Assembly (NCBI GenBank): GCA_946613705.1 | Contig: CAMOFU010000024.1 | Location: 1 to 16,239 of the forward strand | DNA length: 16,239 bases | Source of the DNA: an uncultured Clostridia bacterium | GTDB lineage: Bacteria; Bacillota; Clostridia; Oscillospirales; Ruminococcaceae | Reading direction: 5' to 3' | Shown here: positions 8,270 through 15,150 of the stretch, in pieces | Position numbering within the stretch: position 1 is the first letter of the stretch | Layout: every line of letters begins with the position of its first letter | Notes under the pieces: model-generated | What the model saw: only the letters and a program-made list of their open reading frames with translations | What the model was told of the DNA's origin: nothing | Database searches by the model: none | Position numbers and translations under genes: made by a program

Positions 8270-8676
8270 TGATAGCGGGCACGGCTGCGGGCTTTGTGAA
8301 GGCGGGGGCAGTGAGGGCGCATACTGCCGAGCTGCGGCGGTCGGCGGATATGCTGCGGGAGATATCCGAGCTGATAAGATACCGCCGCAGCACAAAGAGC
8401 GAGATAATGAGATCGCTCGAAAGCAGCGGCAGATACGGAGAGCTTGTGCGCTGCCGCTCGGAGCTGCTCTCGTCTGAGGAGCTGCTGCCGCTCTCGGAGG
8501 CGATGTCGCAGCTCGGCACCACGGATGCGGAGGGGCAGCTGTCGATACTGGGGCTTGCCGCCGCACGCTGCGAGAGCCTTGCTGCCGAGGCTGCCGCCGT
8601 ACAGAGGGAGAGGTGCCGTCTATGCGAGGTGCTCGGCTTTATGGCGGGTGCATTCGCAGCTGTAATGCTTGTGTGA
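8239..8676 (+). CDS. spoIIIAB: stage III sporulation protein AB
   Basis: 145 aa. SpoIIIAB is a mother-cell membrane protein of the SpoIIIA complex, thought to resemble GspF-type platform proteins. An N-terminal hydrophobic segment (about 2-20) is followed by a helical, Arg/Glu-rich middle (REISELIRYRRSTKSEI) and a hydrophobic C-terminal segment (about 131-145). The reading starts inside spoIIIAA with a 31-base overlap. GGAGGAG at 8227-8233 supports the ATG, with a five-base gap. It is a little shorter than the B. subtilis protein (about 170 aa). Sequence conservation is low in this family, so position in the operon carries much of the call. Confidence 0.92.
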   Translation: MLRLCGCLLLMIAGTAAGFVKAGAVRAHTAELRRSADMLREISELIRYRRSTKSEIMRSLESSGRYGELVRCRSELLSSEELLPLSEAMSQLGTTDAEGQLSILGLAAARCESLAAEAAAVQRERCRLCEVLGFMAGAFAAVMLV

Positions 8677-8678
8677 GG
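8675..8678 (+). promoter_or_regulatory. ribosome binding site fixing the spoIIIAC start
   Basis: GAGG overlaps the spoIIIAB stop codon and lies seven bases before the ATG at 8686. The in-frame TTG at 8680 would leave only one base, so it is unlikely to be the start. Confidence 0.7.
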
Positions 8679-8685
8679 TTTGGTC

Positions 8686-8880
8686 ATGGACGTTGATCTG
8701 ATCTTTAAGATCGCCGCGATAGGCATAATAGTAGCTGTGCTCAATCAGCTGCTCCGCCGTGCCGAGCGGGACGAGCAGGCGATGATGACGACGCTTGCGG
8801 GGCTGATAGTTGTGATGATGATGATAGTCGGGCAGATAGGCGAGCTGTTCGAGACGATAAAGGAAGTATTCGGGCTGTGA
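8686..8880 (+). CDS. spoIIIAC: stage III sporulation protein AC
   Basis: Very small integral membrane protein of 64 aa, close to the family length of about 68. It starts MDVDLIFKIAAIGIIVAVL, which parallels the B. subtilis N-terminus, and has two hydrophobic segments (about 4-22 and 34-54) separated by a short charged loop (RRAERDEQ). SpoIIIAC and SpoIIIAD are related membrane subunits of the feeding-tube complex. The ATG at 8686 is preferred over the TTG at 8680 on ribosome-site spacing. The gene ends three bases before the first possible spoIIIAD ATG. Confidence 0.93.
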   Translation: MDVDLIFKIAAIGIIVAVLNQLLRRAERDEQAMMTTLAGLIVVMMMIVGQIGELFETIKEVFGL

Positions 8881-8882
8881 GG
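8879..8882 (+). promoter_or_regulatory. ribosome binding site fixing the spoIIIAD start
   Basis: GAGG, again overlapping the preceding stop codon, lies seven bases before the ATG at 8890 and only one base before the ATG at 8884. The arrangement copies the spoIIIAB-spoIIIAC junction (GTGAGGT, six bases, ATG). Confidence 0.65.
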
Positions 8883-8889
8883 TATGGAC

Positions 8890-9267
8890 ATGATATCTGC
8901 GGGAGCGCTGTGCGTGGGCGTATGCATCGCGGCGCAGCTGCTGAGGGATAACGGAGAGATAAAAACGGTCATGGTGATACTCTGCGTGTCGGTGCTGACT
9001 GCGGGGGCTGCCTCGGACATACTCGGGATAAGGGAGCAGGCGGAGGAGCTTATGGAGCGTGCGGAGCTTGACGGCGAATACCTCACGGTGATCTTCAAGG
9101 GGCTGGGGATATGCTATGTTACGAAGCTCTCGGCGGACTGCTGCAGGGACTGCGGGCAGACGGCGCTGGCATCGGCGGCGGAGCTGCTCGGGAGGCTGGG
9201 GCTGATCGCTGCTGCAATGCCGCTGTTCCGCGGGGTGGCGGGCATAGTGGAGGCGCTGCTGGCATGA
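8890..9267 (+). CDS. spoIIIAD: stage III sporulation protein AD
   Basis: Integral membrane protein of 125 aa (B. subtilis about 133), a component of the SpoIIIA channel and a partner of SpoIIIAC. Three or four hydrophobic stretches are visible. An amphipathic, acidic middle (REQAEELMERAEL) is followed by the conserved Cys-containing block SADCCRDCGQTALAS and ELLGRLGLIAAAMPLF near the C-terminus. The start at 8890 is chosen on ribosome-site spacing; the ATG at 8884 would add only Met-Asp. The stop overlaps the spoIIIAE start by four bases (ATGA). Confidence 0.92.
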   Translation: MISAGALCVGVCIAAQLLRDNGEIKTVMVILCVSVLTAGAASDILGIREQAEELMERAELDGEYLTVIFKGLGICYVTKLSADCCRDCGQTALASAAELLGRLGLIAAAMPLFRGVAGIVEALLA

Positions 9268-10409
9268 GGGCGGCAAGGGTGATCGCGGTGCTGGCTGCCG
9301 CCTTGCTGCTGATGTTTGCGCTGCCGCTGACCGTCTCGGCCGAGGACAGGCAGTCGGAGCGCATGGGCGAGATAGCTGACGGGATAAACAGCCGCATCGA
9401 GGAGAGCACCGACAGCGGCACGAAGGAGATACTCGGCGGGCTGGAGCTCGATGTCGGCAGCGGCGAGGGCATCGGCGGGCTGACGGTACAGGGCGTGCTG
9501 GGGAAGCTGTGGGATATCTTCTTCGGAGAGCTGGCGGCTCCCTCGAAAATGCTGGGCAGGCTGATCGCGGCGGCAGTGCTGTGTACGCTTGCGCAGAGCC
9601 TTGCCGCAGGTCACGCGGAGCTTGACAGGCTTTGCCGAATGCTCGGGGCGCTCGCGGCGGTGCTGTCGGTCTACGGCTGCCTGTCGGACTGCATCACGGC
9701 AGCAGTCGGCTGCCTGAACGAGCTGAATGTGTTCATGCTCTCGTACATACCTGTCTTTGCGGGTGTTACGGGAGCTGCGGGCGGAGCGGCGCAGGGGGCG
9801 GCATACTACGGGACGGATCTGTTTCTCTGCGAGGTGACGGCTTTTGCAGCGGGCAAGGTCATCGCGCCGCTGCTCGGAGTGCTGACTGCGGTATCGGCTG
9901 TGGGGGCTATCGACCCCGACATAAAGCTCGGGGGTGTCGCGGCGGCGGTGAAGCGGGCTGTGCAATGGCTGCTCGGCATAATGATGACCGTGTTCACGGG
10001 ACTGCTGACCGTTCAGAACGCTGTCGGTGCGGCGGCGGATTCGGCAAAGTCAAAGGCGGTGAGGTTCGCGGCATCGAGCTTTATCCCCGTGATCGGCGGC
10101 TCGGTTTCGGAGACATATTCGGCTGTCCGCGGCAGTCTCGGAGTTATCCGCGCGGGCACGGGCTCGGTCGGGATAATAGTCATCGCGGCGATGGTGCTGC
10201 GTCCGCTGCTGATACTGCTTGCGGCAAGGGCTGTGATGTGGGCGGGGCGGCTCTGCTGCGGGATACTCGGTCAGGAGGACATGGAGCGGTTCCTCGGCAG
10301 CGTCGGCAGTGTGCTCGGGATAGCGATGAGCATAGTTATCTGCGTTTCGGTGATGTTTGTGATCTCCACCTGCATCATAATGCTGACTGCATCGGGACAG
10401 GGGGTATGA
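9264..10409 (+). CDS. spoIIIAE: stage III sporulation protein AE
   Basis: Polytopic membrane protein of 381 aa (B. subtilis about 399) and the largest membrane subunit of the SpoIIIA complex. The N-terminus is a good signal peptide: a basic start (MRAARV), a hydrophobic core (about 7-20), and a likely cut after VSA near residue 26. A polar extracytoplasmic stretch (27-90) follows, then about six or seven membrane segments. The conserved block PVIGGSVSETYSAVRGSLG (275-293) is characteristic. The ATG at 9264 overlaps the spoIIIAD stop, and TGGAGG lies ten bases upstream. A longer in-frame reading from 9111 would overlap spoIIIAD by about 150 bases and lose the N-terminal signal peptide, so it was not used. 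Confidence 0.94.
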   Translation: MRAARVIAVLAAALLLMFALPLTVSAEDRQSERMGEIADGINSRIEESTDSGTKEILGGLELDVGSGEGIGGLTVQGVLGKLWDIFFGELAAPSKMLGRLIAAAVLCTLAQSLAAGHAELDRLCRMLGALAAVLSVYGCLSDCITAAVGCLNELNVFMLSYIPVFAGVTGAAGGAAQGAAYYGTDLFLCEVTAFAAGKVIAPLLGVLTAVSAVGAIDPDIKLGGVAAAVKRAVQWLLGIMMTVFTGLLTVQNAVGAAADSAKSKAVRFAASSFIPVIGGSVSETYSAVRGSLGVIRAGTGSVGIIVIAAMVLRPLLILLAARAVMWAGRLCCGILGQEDMERFLGSVGSVLGIAMSIVICVSVMFVISTCIIMLTASGQGV

Positions 10410-10412
10410 GCT

Positions 10413-10874
10413 GTGCTGAGGGGTACGGTACTGTCGGTATGTATCATGGGGCTCATCAGCTGCATAGCGGGGTCACTGTCCGCAGGCAGCGGCAGGAGCA
10501 TGATAAAGCTTATGGTGAACATGGCGCTCATCATAACATTGCTGCGGCCGTTTACGGGGATCAGCGGGGAGGACACCCTCAATCTGTCGGAGGGGGCGGG
10601 GCTGACCGATGAGAGCCTTCTGCGGGAGGAGCCCGAGGACTACAGCCTGCGTGCGGCGGAGCTGAGCATACAGATAGAGCTGGAGGGACTGCTCGAACGC
10701 GAGGGGATAAACGCTGAGGACACAGTAATAACCTGCGTGAAGGATGAATATGATGTAATATCGGTCGGCAGTGCAGAGGTGACGGTGACGACGGCTGAGG
10801 ACGCGGAAAAGCTGCGCGTGCTTGCGGCAGAGCGTTTTCCCGAGCTGCCGCTGACGGTAAGGACGGCGGATTGA
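10413..10874 (+). CDS. spoIIIAF: stage III sporulation protein AF
   Basis: 153 aa, shorter than B. subtilis SpoIIIAF (about 206). Two N-terminal hydrophobic segments (about 5-21 and 30-46) are separated by a short Ser/Gly loop. A soluble domain of about 100 residues follows, expected to face the space between mother cell and forespore. It has an acidic middle and a beta-alpha-beta pattern near the end (VISVGSAEVTVTTAEDAEKL) that suits a ring-building fold. Translation begins at GTG (10413), with AGGGGGT seven bases upstream. The first residues differ from the B. subtilis protein and position supports the call strongly. Confidence 0.88.
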   Translation: MLRGTVLSVCIMGLISCIAGSLSAGSGRSMIKLMVNMALIITLLRPFTGISGEDTLNLSEGAGLTDESLLREEPEDYSLRAAELSIQIELEGLLEREGINAEDTVITCVKDEYDVISVGSAEVTVTTAEDAEKLRVLAAERFPELPLTVRTAD

Positions 10875-10875
10875 T

Positions 10876-11436
10876 ATGGGTGTGGGTATTCAGGACATAG
10901 GGAGAAGGGCGGGCAGGCTGCTCACGGGCAGGAGAGGAACGCTTATCATAACGGTGATGGGGCTGGCGGCGATCGCGCTGATCTTTTTATCCGAGCTGCT
11001 GCCGAAGAAGTCCGAAAGCAGCGGAAAGACCGCCGCGGAGCCTGCGCAGAGCGCATCTGCGGACTCCGACTACACCGAAAGGACAGAGCGGCAGCTGGCG
11101 GAGCTGCTCTCTCGGATAAGGGGCGTGGGTCATGCCGAGCTTATCCTCACGGCAGAGGGCTCAGGGGAATACATCTATGCCGAGGAAACAGAGAAAAAGA
11201 CCGACAGCTCTCCCGATGCCGCAAGCGAGAGCAGCAAGAGCAGGCTGTTCGTCAGCGAGCGCTCGGGCAGCAAGGACGCGCTTGTGAGAAAGGTGCTCAA
11301 CCCGCGCTTTGTCGGGGCGCTGGTCATCTGTGAGGGAGGGAGCGACGCTGCGGTAAGGGAACGGGTCATCAAAGCGGTGTCGGCAGCGCTTGATCTGCCG
11401 TCGAGCAAGATCTGCGTTGAGAGCAGGATAAACTGA
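10876..11436 (+). CDS. spoIIIAG: stage III sporulation protein AG
   Basis: 186 aa (B. subtilis about 229). A short basic N-terminus precedes one membrane segment (21-41), a low-complexity Ser/Ala/Glu linker (about 44-65), and an extracytoplasmic ring-building domain. That domain contains RIRGVGHAELILTAEGSGE (81-99) and GALVICEGGSDAAVRERVIKAV (147-168), typical of SpoIIIAG. The acidic, Ser-rich insertion between these two parts (about 103-133) is the family's variable loop. SpoIIIAG forms a large ring in the feeding tube in the B. subtilis system. The gene starts one base after the spoIIIAF stop; no strong Shine-Dalgarno is seen, so translation is probably coupled. Confidence 0.94.
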   Translation: MGVGIQDIGRRAGRLLTGRRGTLIITVMGLAAIALIFLSELLPKKSESSGKTAAEPAQSASADSDYTERTERQLAELLSRIRGVGHAELILTAEGSGEYIYAEETEKKTDSSPDAASESSKSRLFVSERSGSKDALVRKVLNPRFVGALVICEGGSDAAVRERVIKAVSAALDLPSSKICVESRIN

Positions 11437-11452
11437 TACGGAGGAGATCATC

Positions 11453-11992
11453 ATGAGAAAACCGAGTCTTATAATAGGAAAGAAACAGATCGCACTGGCG
11501 GGGCTCACGCTGCTGCTGGGCACGGCGGTCTACGTCAACTACGCTGTTTCGTCGGGCGGGGAGAAGATCAAGGCTACCGAAAAGGTTGAGACTAAATCTG
11601 TCAACTACGGCGAGACACAGCTTGTGAGCGCGGAGCCGACGGAGGATTATTTCGCCAAGGCCCGCATAGAGCGCATGACCTCGCGTGACAAGGCGGTCGA
11701 GACCTTGCAGACCATCATGACGGGCGGAGATGCGACCGAGGAGGAAAAGTCGGTCGCGGCAAAGCAGGCGGCAGCCGTCAGCGGCAGCATAGAATCGGAG
11801 AGCAAGATCGAGAACCTGATAAAGGCAGCGGGCTTTGAGGACTGCGTTGTCTATCTCGACGGCGAGACCGCGAATATAGTCGTCAAGGCTCCGCAGGGGC
11901 TCATAGCGGGCGAGGCTGCCCAGATCAAGGATATCCTTCTCAGCGAGGTCGATGTTGCCAACGAGAACATCAGGATCTTCGATGTTGAGTGA
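11453..11992 (+). CDS. spoIIIAH: stage III sporulation protein AH
   Basis: 179 aa (B. subtilis about 218). A basic N-terminus precedes one membrane segment (12-31). A Lys/Glu-rich linker and a C-terminal YscJ-like ring-building domain follow (about 85-179, including LIKAAGFEDCVVYLDGETA and VVKAPQG). In B. subtilis SpoIIIAH binds the forespore protein SpoIIQ across the intermembrane space; SpoIIQ itself is not in this window. GGAGGAG at 11440-11446 lies six bases before the ATG. It is the last gene of the spoIIIA cluster, and no strong terminator follows. Confidence 0.94.
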   Translation: MRKPSLIIGKKQIALAGLTLLLGTAVYVNYAVSSGGEKIKATEKVETKSVNYGETQLVSAEPTEDYFAKARIERMTSRDKAVETLQTIMTGGDATEEEKSVAAKQAAAVSGSIESESKIENLIKAAGFEDCVVYLDGETANIVVKAPQGLIAGEAAQIKDILLSEVDVANENIRIFDVE

Positions 11993-12016
11993 CTTCACGA
12001 ACGGTGAGCGTTTCCT

Positions 12017-12030
12017 GTGAATTGTGAATT
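12017..12030 (+). repeat. direct repeat GTGAATT x2
   Basis: GTGAATT occurs twice in succession between spoIIIAH and the Asp23-like gene, immediately before a further AT-rich repeat. It is short and of unknown significance. Confidence 0.7.
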
Positions 12031-12034
12031 ATCA

Positions 12035-12077
12035 GAAAATTTCGAGAAAATTCGAGAAAATTTCGAGAAATTTTTTT
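12035..12077 (+). repeat. AT-rich tandem repeat, possible weak terminator
   Basis: GAAAATTTCGA (12035-12045), GAAAATTCGA (12046-12055) and GAAAATTTCGA (12056-12066) form three near-identical units. The start of a fourth unit then runs into T7 (12071-12077). The last full unit and the following bases contain AAAATTTC and GAAATTTT separated by GA, a stem that is A/T-rich with too tight a loop to be a convincing terminator. It is the only candidate for ending the spoIIIA transcript. Confidence 0.6.
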
Positions 12078-12085
12078 GTAAAGTG

Positions 12086-12114
12086 TTGTACATTCGGAAA
12101 TAATATGCTATAAT
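12086..12114 (+). promoter_or_regulatory. SigA promoter with extended -10 (Asp23/nusB operon)
   Basis: TTGTAC (12086-12091), 17-base spacer, TATAAT (12109-12114), with TG one base upstream of the -10 (12106-12107) as an extended -10. The -10 is a perfect consensus. Transcription should begin near 12121, giving a leader of about 70 bases before the Asp23-like gene. Confidence 0.83.
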
Positions 12115-12175
12115 AGTGTATATATGATTTTTTGAGATGTATAATCTGTCTTAATTTGTTATGGAAATTTCTGAT

Positions 12176-12182
12176 AAGGAGG
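12176..12182 (+). promoter_or_regulatory. ribosome binding site fixing the Asp23-like start
   Basis: AAGGAGG, eight bases before the ATG at 12191. An in-frame ATG at 12161 has no upstream Shine-Dalgarno and would place this element inside the coding region. Confidence 0.9.
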
Positions 12183-12190
12183 ACGCTCAT

Positions 12191-12541
12191 ATGAATGAGG
12201 TCGAAAGAAAAATAAATAAGTCGCTGCACGTCAGCGAGACGGTCATAATCGACATGATAGCGAATGCGGCACTGGAGGTAGACGGCGTTGCGGCGATCGC
12301 ACGCAGAAAGAAGAACCCCACAAGGCTGCTCACGAACAGCAAGCAGGTGCGCGCTGTCAAGATAGAGCTGGCGGGCGACGTTCTGGCGGTCACGATCGGC
12401 GTGATACTGAAGGACGGCGCAAAGGCAGTCACCACTGCCGAGAATGTGCAGGATAAGGTCAAGAGCACGGTGCAGAATATGCTCAACCTTACAGTCACAA
12501 AGGTCAATGTAAACGTGGTGAACGTGCAGACAGAGGCATGA
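12191..12541 (+). CDS. Asp23/Gls24 family protein (YqhY-like)
   Basis: Small cytoplasmic protein of 116 aa spanning one Asp23 (DUF322) domain. Visible hallmarks are the leading ETVIIDMIANAALEVDGVAAI (residues 15-35) and the closing NLTVTKVNVNVVNVQTE (99-115), with alternating beta strands between them. No signal peptide or membrane segment is seen. It lies directly before nusB, the position of yqhY in B. subtilis, where yqhY is linked to acetyl-CoA carboxylase. The accB and accC genes that precede it there are absent here. Its strong promoter and ideal ribosome site suggest high expression. The YqhY assignment rests on synteny, and the molecular role is uncertain. Confidence 0.9.
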   Translation: MNEVERKINKSLHVSETVIIDMIANAALEVDGVAAIARRKKNPTRLLTNSKQVRAVKIELAGDVLAVTIGVILKDGAKAVTTAENVQDKVKSTVQNMLNLTVTKVNVNVVNVQTEA

Positions 12542-12547
12542 GATCAT

Positions 12548-12576
12548 AAGCTCCCGAAACGGCTTCGGGAGCTTTT
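12548..12576 (+). terminator. hairpin between Asp23-like gene and nusB
   Basis: A perfect 11-bp GC-rich stem (AAGCTCCCGAA at 12548-12558 with TTCGGGAGCTT at 12564-12574) and a five-base loop are followed by only four T residues before GGTG. It has the shape of an intrinsic terminator with a short U-tract, so some read-through into nusB is likely; no separate promoter is visible before nusB in the 30 bases that remain. Confidence 0.75.
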
Positions 12577-12606
12577 GGTGCGTTAATAAGATTAAGGAGT
12601 GTTAAT

Positions 12607-13020
12607 GTGGCTGCGAAGAGAAGAGATGTAAGAGAATCGGCTTTTATACTTTCCTTTGAGATGCTTTTCAGGGACGACACCGTGGACGAGCTGTTTGAAG
12701 CGGCTGAGATGATCGACGATATCCTGCTCAATGATGAGGTGCGGGCGCTCGTCGAGGGCATAAAGGAAAGAGCCGAAGAGCTTGACGCTGTGGCAGCGAA
12801 ATACAGCAGGAACCGCTCCCTTGCAAGGATACCGAGGATAAATCTTGCGGTGCTTCGCCTTGCGGTGTATGAGGCGCTGTATGACGACAAGGTGCCTGTG
12901 AACGTGGCGATAAGCGAGGCTGTGAAGCTGACCGAGAAGTATGCGCAGGAGCCCGATGTGGCATTCGTGAACGGCGTTCTCGGGGCGTTCTCGCGCGATC
13001 TGAAGAAGGACAATGGCTAA
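12607..13020 (+). CDS. nusB: transcription antitermination factor NusB
   Basis: 137 aa, the usual NusB length. NusB binds boxA RNA with NusE (ribosomal protein S10) and supports antitermination, chiefly of rRNA operons. The sequence is all-helical, with an RNA-binding basic N-terminus (MAAKRRDVRESAF) and the C-terminal family signature RINLAVLRLAVYEALYDDKV, followed by PVNVAISEAVKLTEKY and VAFVNGVLGAF. Translation starts at GTG 12607, preceded by AAGGAG (12594-12599) at seven bases. An out-of-frame ATG overlaps it by two bases. The gene's last eight bases overlap the next gene, so the two are probably coupled. Confidence 0.95.
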   Translation: MAAKRRDVRESAFILSFEMLFRDDTVDELFEAAEMIDDILLNDEVRALVEGIKERAEELDAVAAKYSRNRSLARIPRINLAVLRLAVYEALYDDKVPVNVAISEAVKLTEKYAQEPDVAFVNGVLGAFSRDLKKDNG

Positions 13021-13951
13021 GCTGATAGGCATAGACACCAGCAACTACACTACCTCGGCGGCGCTGCTCGATACCGATGATATGAGCATCAGGCAGGCGA
13101 AGAAGCTGCTGCCCGTTCGCCGCGGCGAGAAGGGCATACGGCAGGCAGATGCTGTGTTCCACCATACCGTGCAGCTGCCGAAGGTGCTGGCGGAGGCGGC
13201 GGAGGGAGTTATCCCCGACGGGATAGGTGTGTCGGTAAAGCCGAGACCGGCAGAGGGGTCGTATATGCCGTGCTTTCTCGTGGGGGAAGCGGCGGCGGAT
13301 ATGATCGGAACGGTGATCGGGACAGCTCCCGACAAGACCTCGCATCAGATCGGGCATATACTGGCGGCGCTTTATTCCTGCGGTCAGCTCGCGCTCGTGC
13401 GGAGCGGCAGCTTTATTGCCTTCCATGTGAGCGGCGGGACGACCGATATGCTGCTGTGCCGCCCCGACAGTGACAGGCTGCTCGATATAACCGAGATAGG
13501 GCACTCGCTCGATCTTAAAGCAGGTCAGGCGATCGACCGCTGCGGAGTGATGCTGGGGCTTGACTTCCCCTGCGGTGCGGAGCTTGAACGGCTCGCGGCA
13601 CAGAGCGGCAGGGAGTTCAGGCCAAGACCCGTGATGAGGGGAATGGATACCAGCCTTTCGGGGATAGAGAACAGGTGCAGGGCTATGCTTGACAGGAATG
13701 AGCAGCCGTGCGATATCGCAAGGTTCTGCCTTGACAGTGTTTATGCGGCGATAAGGGGCATGACGGCAGCTGCGCTCGGCGAGCTGGGCAGGCTGCCCGT
13801 GGTCTACGCGGGGGGCGTTATGTCCGACAGATATATCGCGGACAGGCTCGGGGCGGAGTTCGGCGGGTATTTTGCCGAGCCCGAGTATTCCTGCGACAAC
13901 GCTGCGGGGACTGCACTCTACAGCGCATTGGTGAAAGGACTGATAATGTGA
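13013..13951 (+). CDS. Kae1/TsaD-like (peptidase M22 family) protein, non-canonical
   Basis: 312 aa with an ASKHA-type ATPase fold resembling TsaD/Kae1. Visible are the phosphate-binding start GIDTSNYTTSAALLD (6-20), the candidate metal ligands His111 and His115 (SHQIGH) and Asp295 (CDNAAGTAL), the nucleotide motifs SGGTTD (140-145) and AGGVMSD (266-272), and IDRCGVMLGLDFPCGAELERL (174-194), which parallels the TsaD nucleotide-binding segment. The start departs from the canonical GIETSCDETS. The length is slightly below that of TsaD (about 335). It is probably a paralogue rather than the t6A synthase, which normally resides with tsaB/tsaE. It sits in folD's place between nusB and xseA; its function is unknown. 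Confidence 0.85.
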   Translation: MAKLIGIDTSNYTTSAALLDTDDMSIRQAKKLLPVRRGEKGIRQADAVFHHTVQLPKVLAEAAEGVIPDGIGVSVKPRPAEGSYMPCFLVGEAAADMIGTVIGTAPDKTSHQIGHILAALYSCGQLALVRSGSFIAFHVSGGTTDMLLCRPDSDRLLDITEIGHSLDLKAGQAIDRCGVMLGLDFPCGAELERLAAQSGREFRPRPVMRGMDTSLSGIENRCRAMLDRNEQPCDIARFCLDSVYAAIRGMTAAALGELGRLPVVYAGGVMSDRYIADRLGAEFGGYFAEPEYSCDNAAGTALYSALVKGLIM

Positions 13952-15150
13952 GCTCGATACTGACTGTTTCTCAGCTCAACCGATATCTTGCGTTCAAGGT
14001 CAAGTCGGACGTGAAGCTCAAGGGTGTCGCGCTGAAGGGCGAGCTTTCAAATTATACCGTGAATCTCAGGTCGGGGCACGCTTATTTTTCGGTGAAGGAC
14101 GAGGCTGCCGTGATAAGGGGGATAATGTTCTCCTCAAACGTGGGGCGGCTGAAATTCGAGCCCGTGAACGGTATGGACGTGCTGGTGGTCGGAGATGTGA
14201 GCGTGTATGAGCGGGACGGTATACTGCAAATAGCAGCGACGGAGATAAGGCCTATGGGCGCGGGCACGATAAGCCTCGGGCTCGATCAGCTGAAAAAAAA
14301 GCTTGCCGAGAAGGGTGTGTTCGATGCCGCCAAAAAGAAAAGGATACCGGTGCTGCCGAAGAAGATCGCTGTTGTTACGTCGGCGACGGGGGCGGCATTG
14401 CAGGATATAAGGAATGTGCTGTCGCGGCGCTGCCCGATCGTAAGAGTCGAGGTGTTCCCCTGTCAGGTGCAGGGCGATGCGGCACCCGATACTATCTCGC
14501 GGGCGCTGGCAATGGCGGACAGGAGCGGCGCGGATACCGTTATCCTCGCACGCGGCGGCGGCTCCGACGAGGATCTTATGGCATTCAACAGCGCGGCGGT
14601 CGCTATGGCGGTGTTCGAGTGTGAAACGCCCGTCATCTCGGCAGTGGGGCATGAAACGGATACCTCGCTTGCCGACTATGCCGCCGATCTGCGGGCACCG
14701 ACCCCATCTGCGGCGGCGGAGCTCGCGGTGCCCGTGATGGGCGAGCTGATCGGTGCGGTGGAGCATCTCAGGCAGCGAATGGCAAGAGCCGTGAGCGACA
14801 GGCTGGTGCGTGCCGAGAGAGATGTGACGCAGCTCGGTTCAAGGCTCGCGCTCTCGTCGCCCGAGCGGCGGCTGACTGCCGAGGAGGGACGGGTGAACGG
14901 GCTTGAGAGCAGGCTCGGGCAGCTGATGAAGAGCCGAATAGACCGCGGGATATCCGAGGTGGATAAGTATGCGGCGCAGCTTACTGCGCTCGGCCCCTTC
15001 AATATACTGGACAGGGGCTATTCGATCACTATGAAGAACGGCTCTGCGGTAGGTGCGGGACAGCTCTCCGCAGGGGACAGTATAAATATACTCTTTGCCG
15101 ACGGTACGGCGCTGGCAGAGGTCAAGCAGGTGAATGAAAATGACATATGA
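13948..15150 (+). CDS. xseA: exodeoxyribonuclease VII large subunit
   Basis: Exonuclease VII catalytic subunit, 400 aa (family about 400-450). An N-terminal OB-fold (about 3-100) binds single-stranded DNA; LTVSQLNRYL and LKGELSNYT are recognisable. The catalytic part carries VVTSATGAALQDIRNVL (142-158), ARGGGSDEDL (201-210) and AVGHETDTSLADYAAD (232-247), then LRAPTPSAAAE (248-258). A helical region follows and the C-terminal domain has ILDRGYSI. Translation starts at GTG 13948, overlapping the upstream stop (GTGA), with AAAGGA eight bases upstream. The final 11 bases overlap xseB from its ATG at 15140. The enzyme degrades single-stranded DNA from both ends when complexed with XseB. Confidence 0.96.
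   Translation: MSSILTVSQLNRYLAFKVKSDVKLKGVALKGELSNYTVNLRSGHAYFSVKDEAAVIRGIMFSSNVGRLKFEPVNGMDVLVVGDVSVYERDGILQIAATEIRPMGAGTISLGLDQLKKKLAEKGVFDAAKKKRIPVLPKKIAVVTSATGAALQDIRNVLSRRCPIVRVEVFPCQVQGDAAPDTISRALAMADRSGADTVILARGGGSDEDLMAFNSAAVAMAVFECETPVISAVGHETDTSLADYAADLRAPTPSAAAELAVPVMGELIGAVEHLRQRMARAVSDRLVRAERDVTQLGSRLALSSPERRLTAEEGRVNGLESRLGQLMKSRIDRGISEVDKYAAQLTALGPFNILDRGYSITMKNGSAVGAGQLSAGDSINILFADGTALAEVKQVNENDI
15128..15133 (+). promoter_or_regulatory. ribosome binding site fixing the xseB start
   Basis: AGGTGA lies six bases before the ATG at 15140 and touches the ATG at 15134 with no gap. The downstream ATG is therefore the better start. Confidence 0.65.

Noticed and set aside
9111..9263. 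Upstream extension of spoIIIAE to 9111
   Set aside because: It would overlap spoIIIAD by about 150 bases and remove the signal peptide from the N-terminus; the ATG at 9264 overlaps the spoIIIAD stop in the usual coupled manner.
9632..10612. Plus-strand open frame of 326 codons inside spoIIIAE
   Set aside because: The product is Gly/Arg/His/Cys-rich noise, while spoIIIAE in the other frame has clear motifs.
12035..12066. CRISPR-like array
   Set aside because: The units are 10-11 bases and contiguous with no spacers, and no cas gene is present.
12161..12190. Asp23-like start at 12161
   Set aside because: The AAGGAGG sits inside this stretch and serves the ATG at 12191.
12728..13504. Minus-strand open frame of 258 codons over nusB and the M22-like gene
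   Set aside because: It is low-complexity and Arg/His/Pro-rich with no family resemblance, and lies opposite two well-supported genes.
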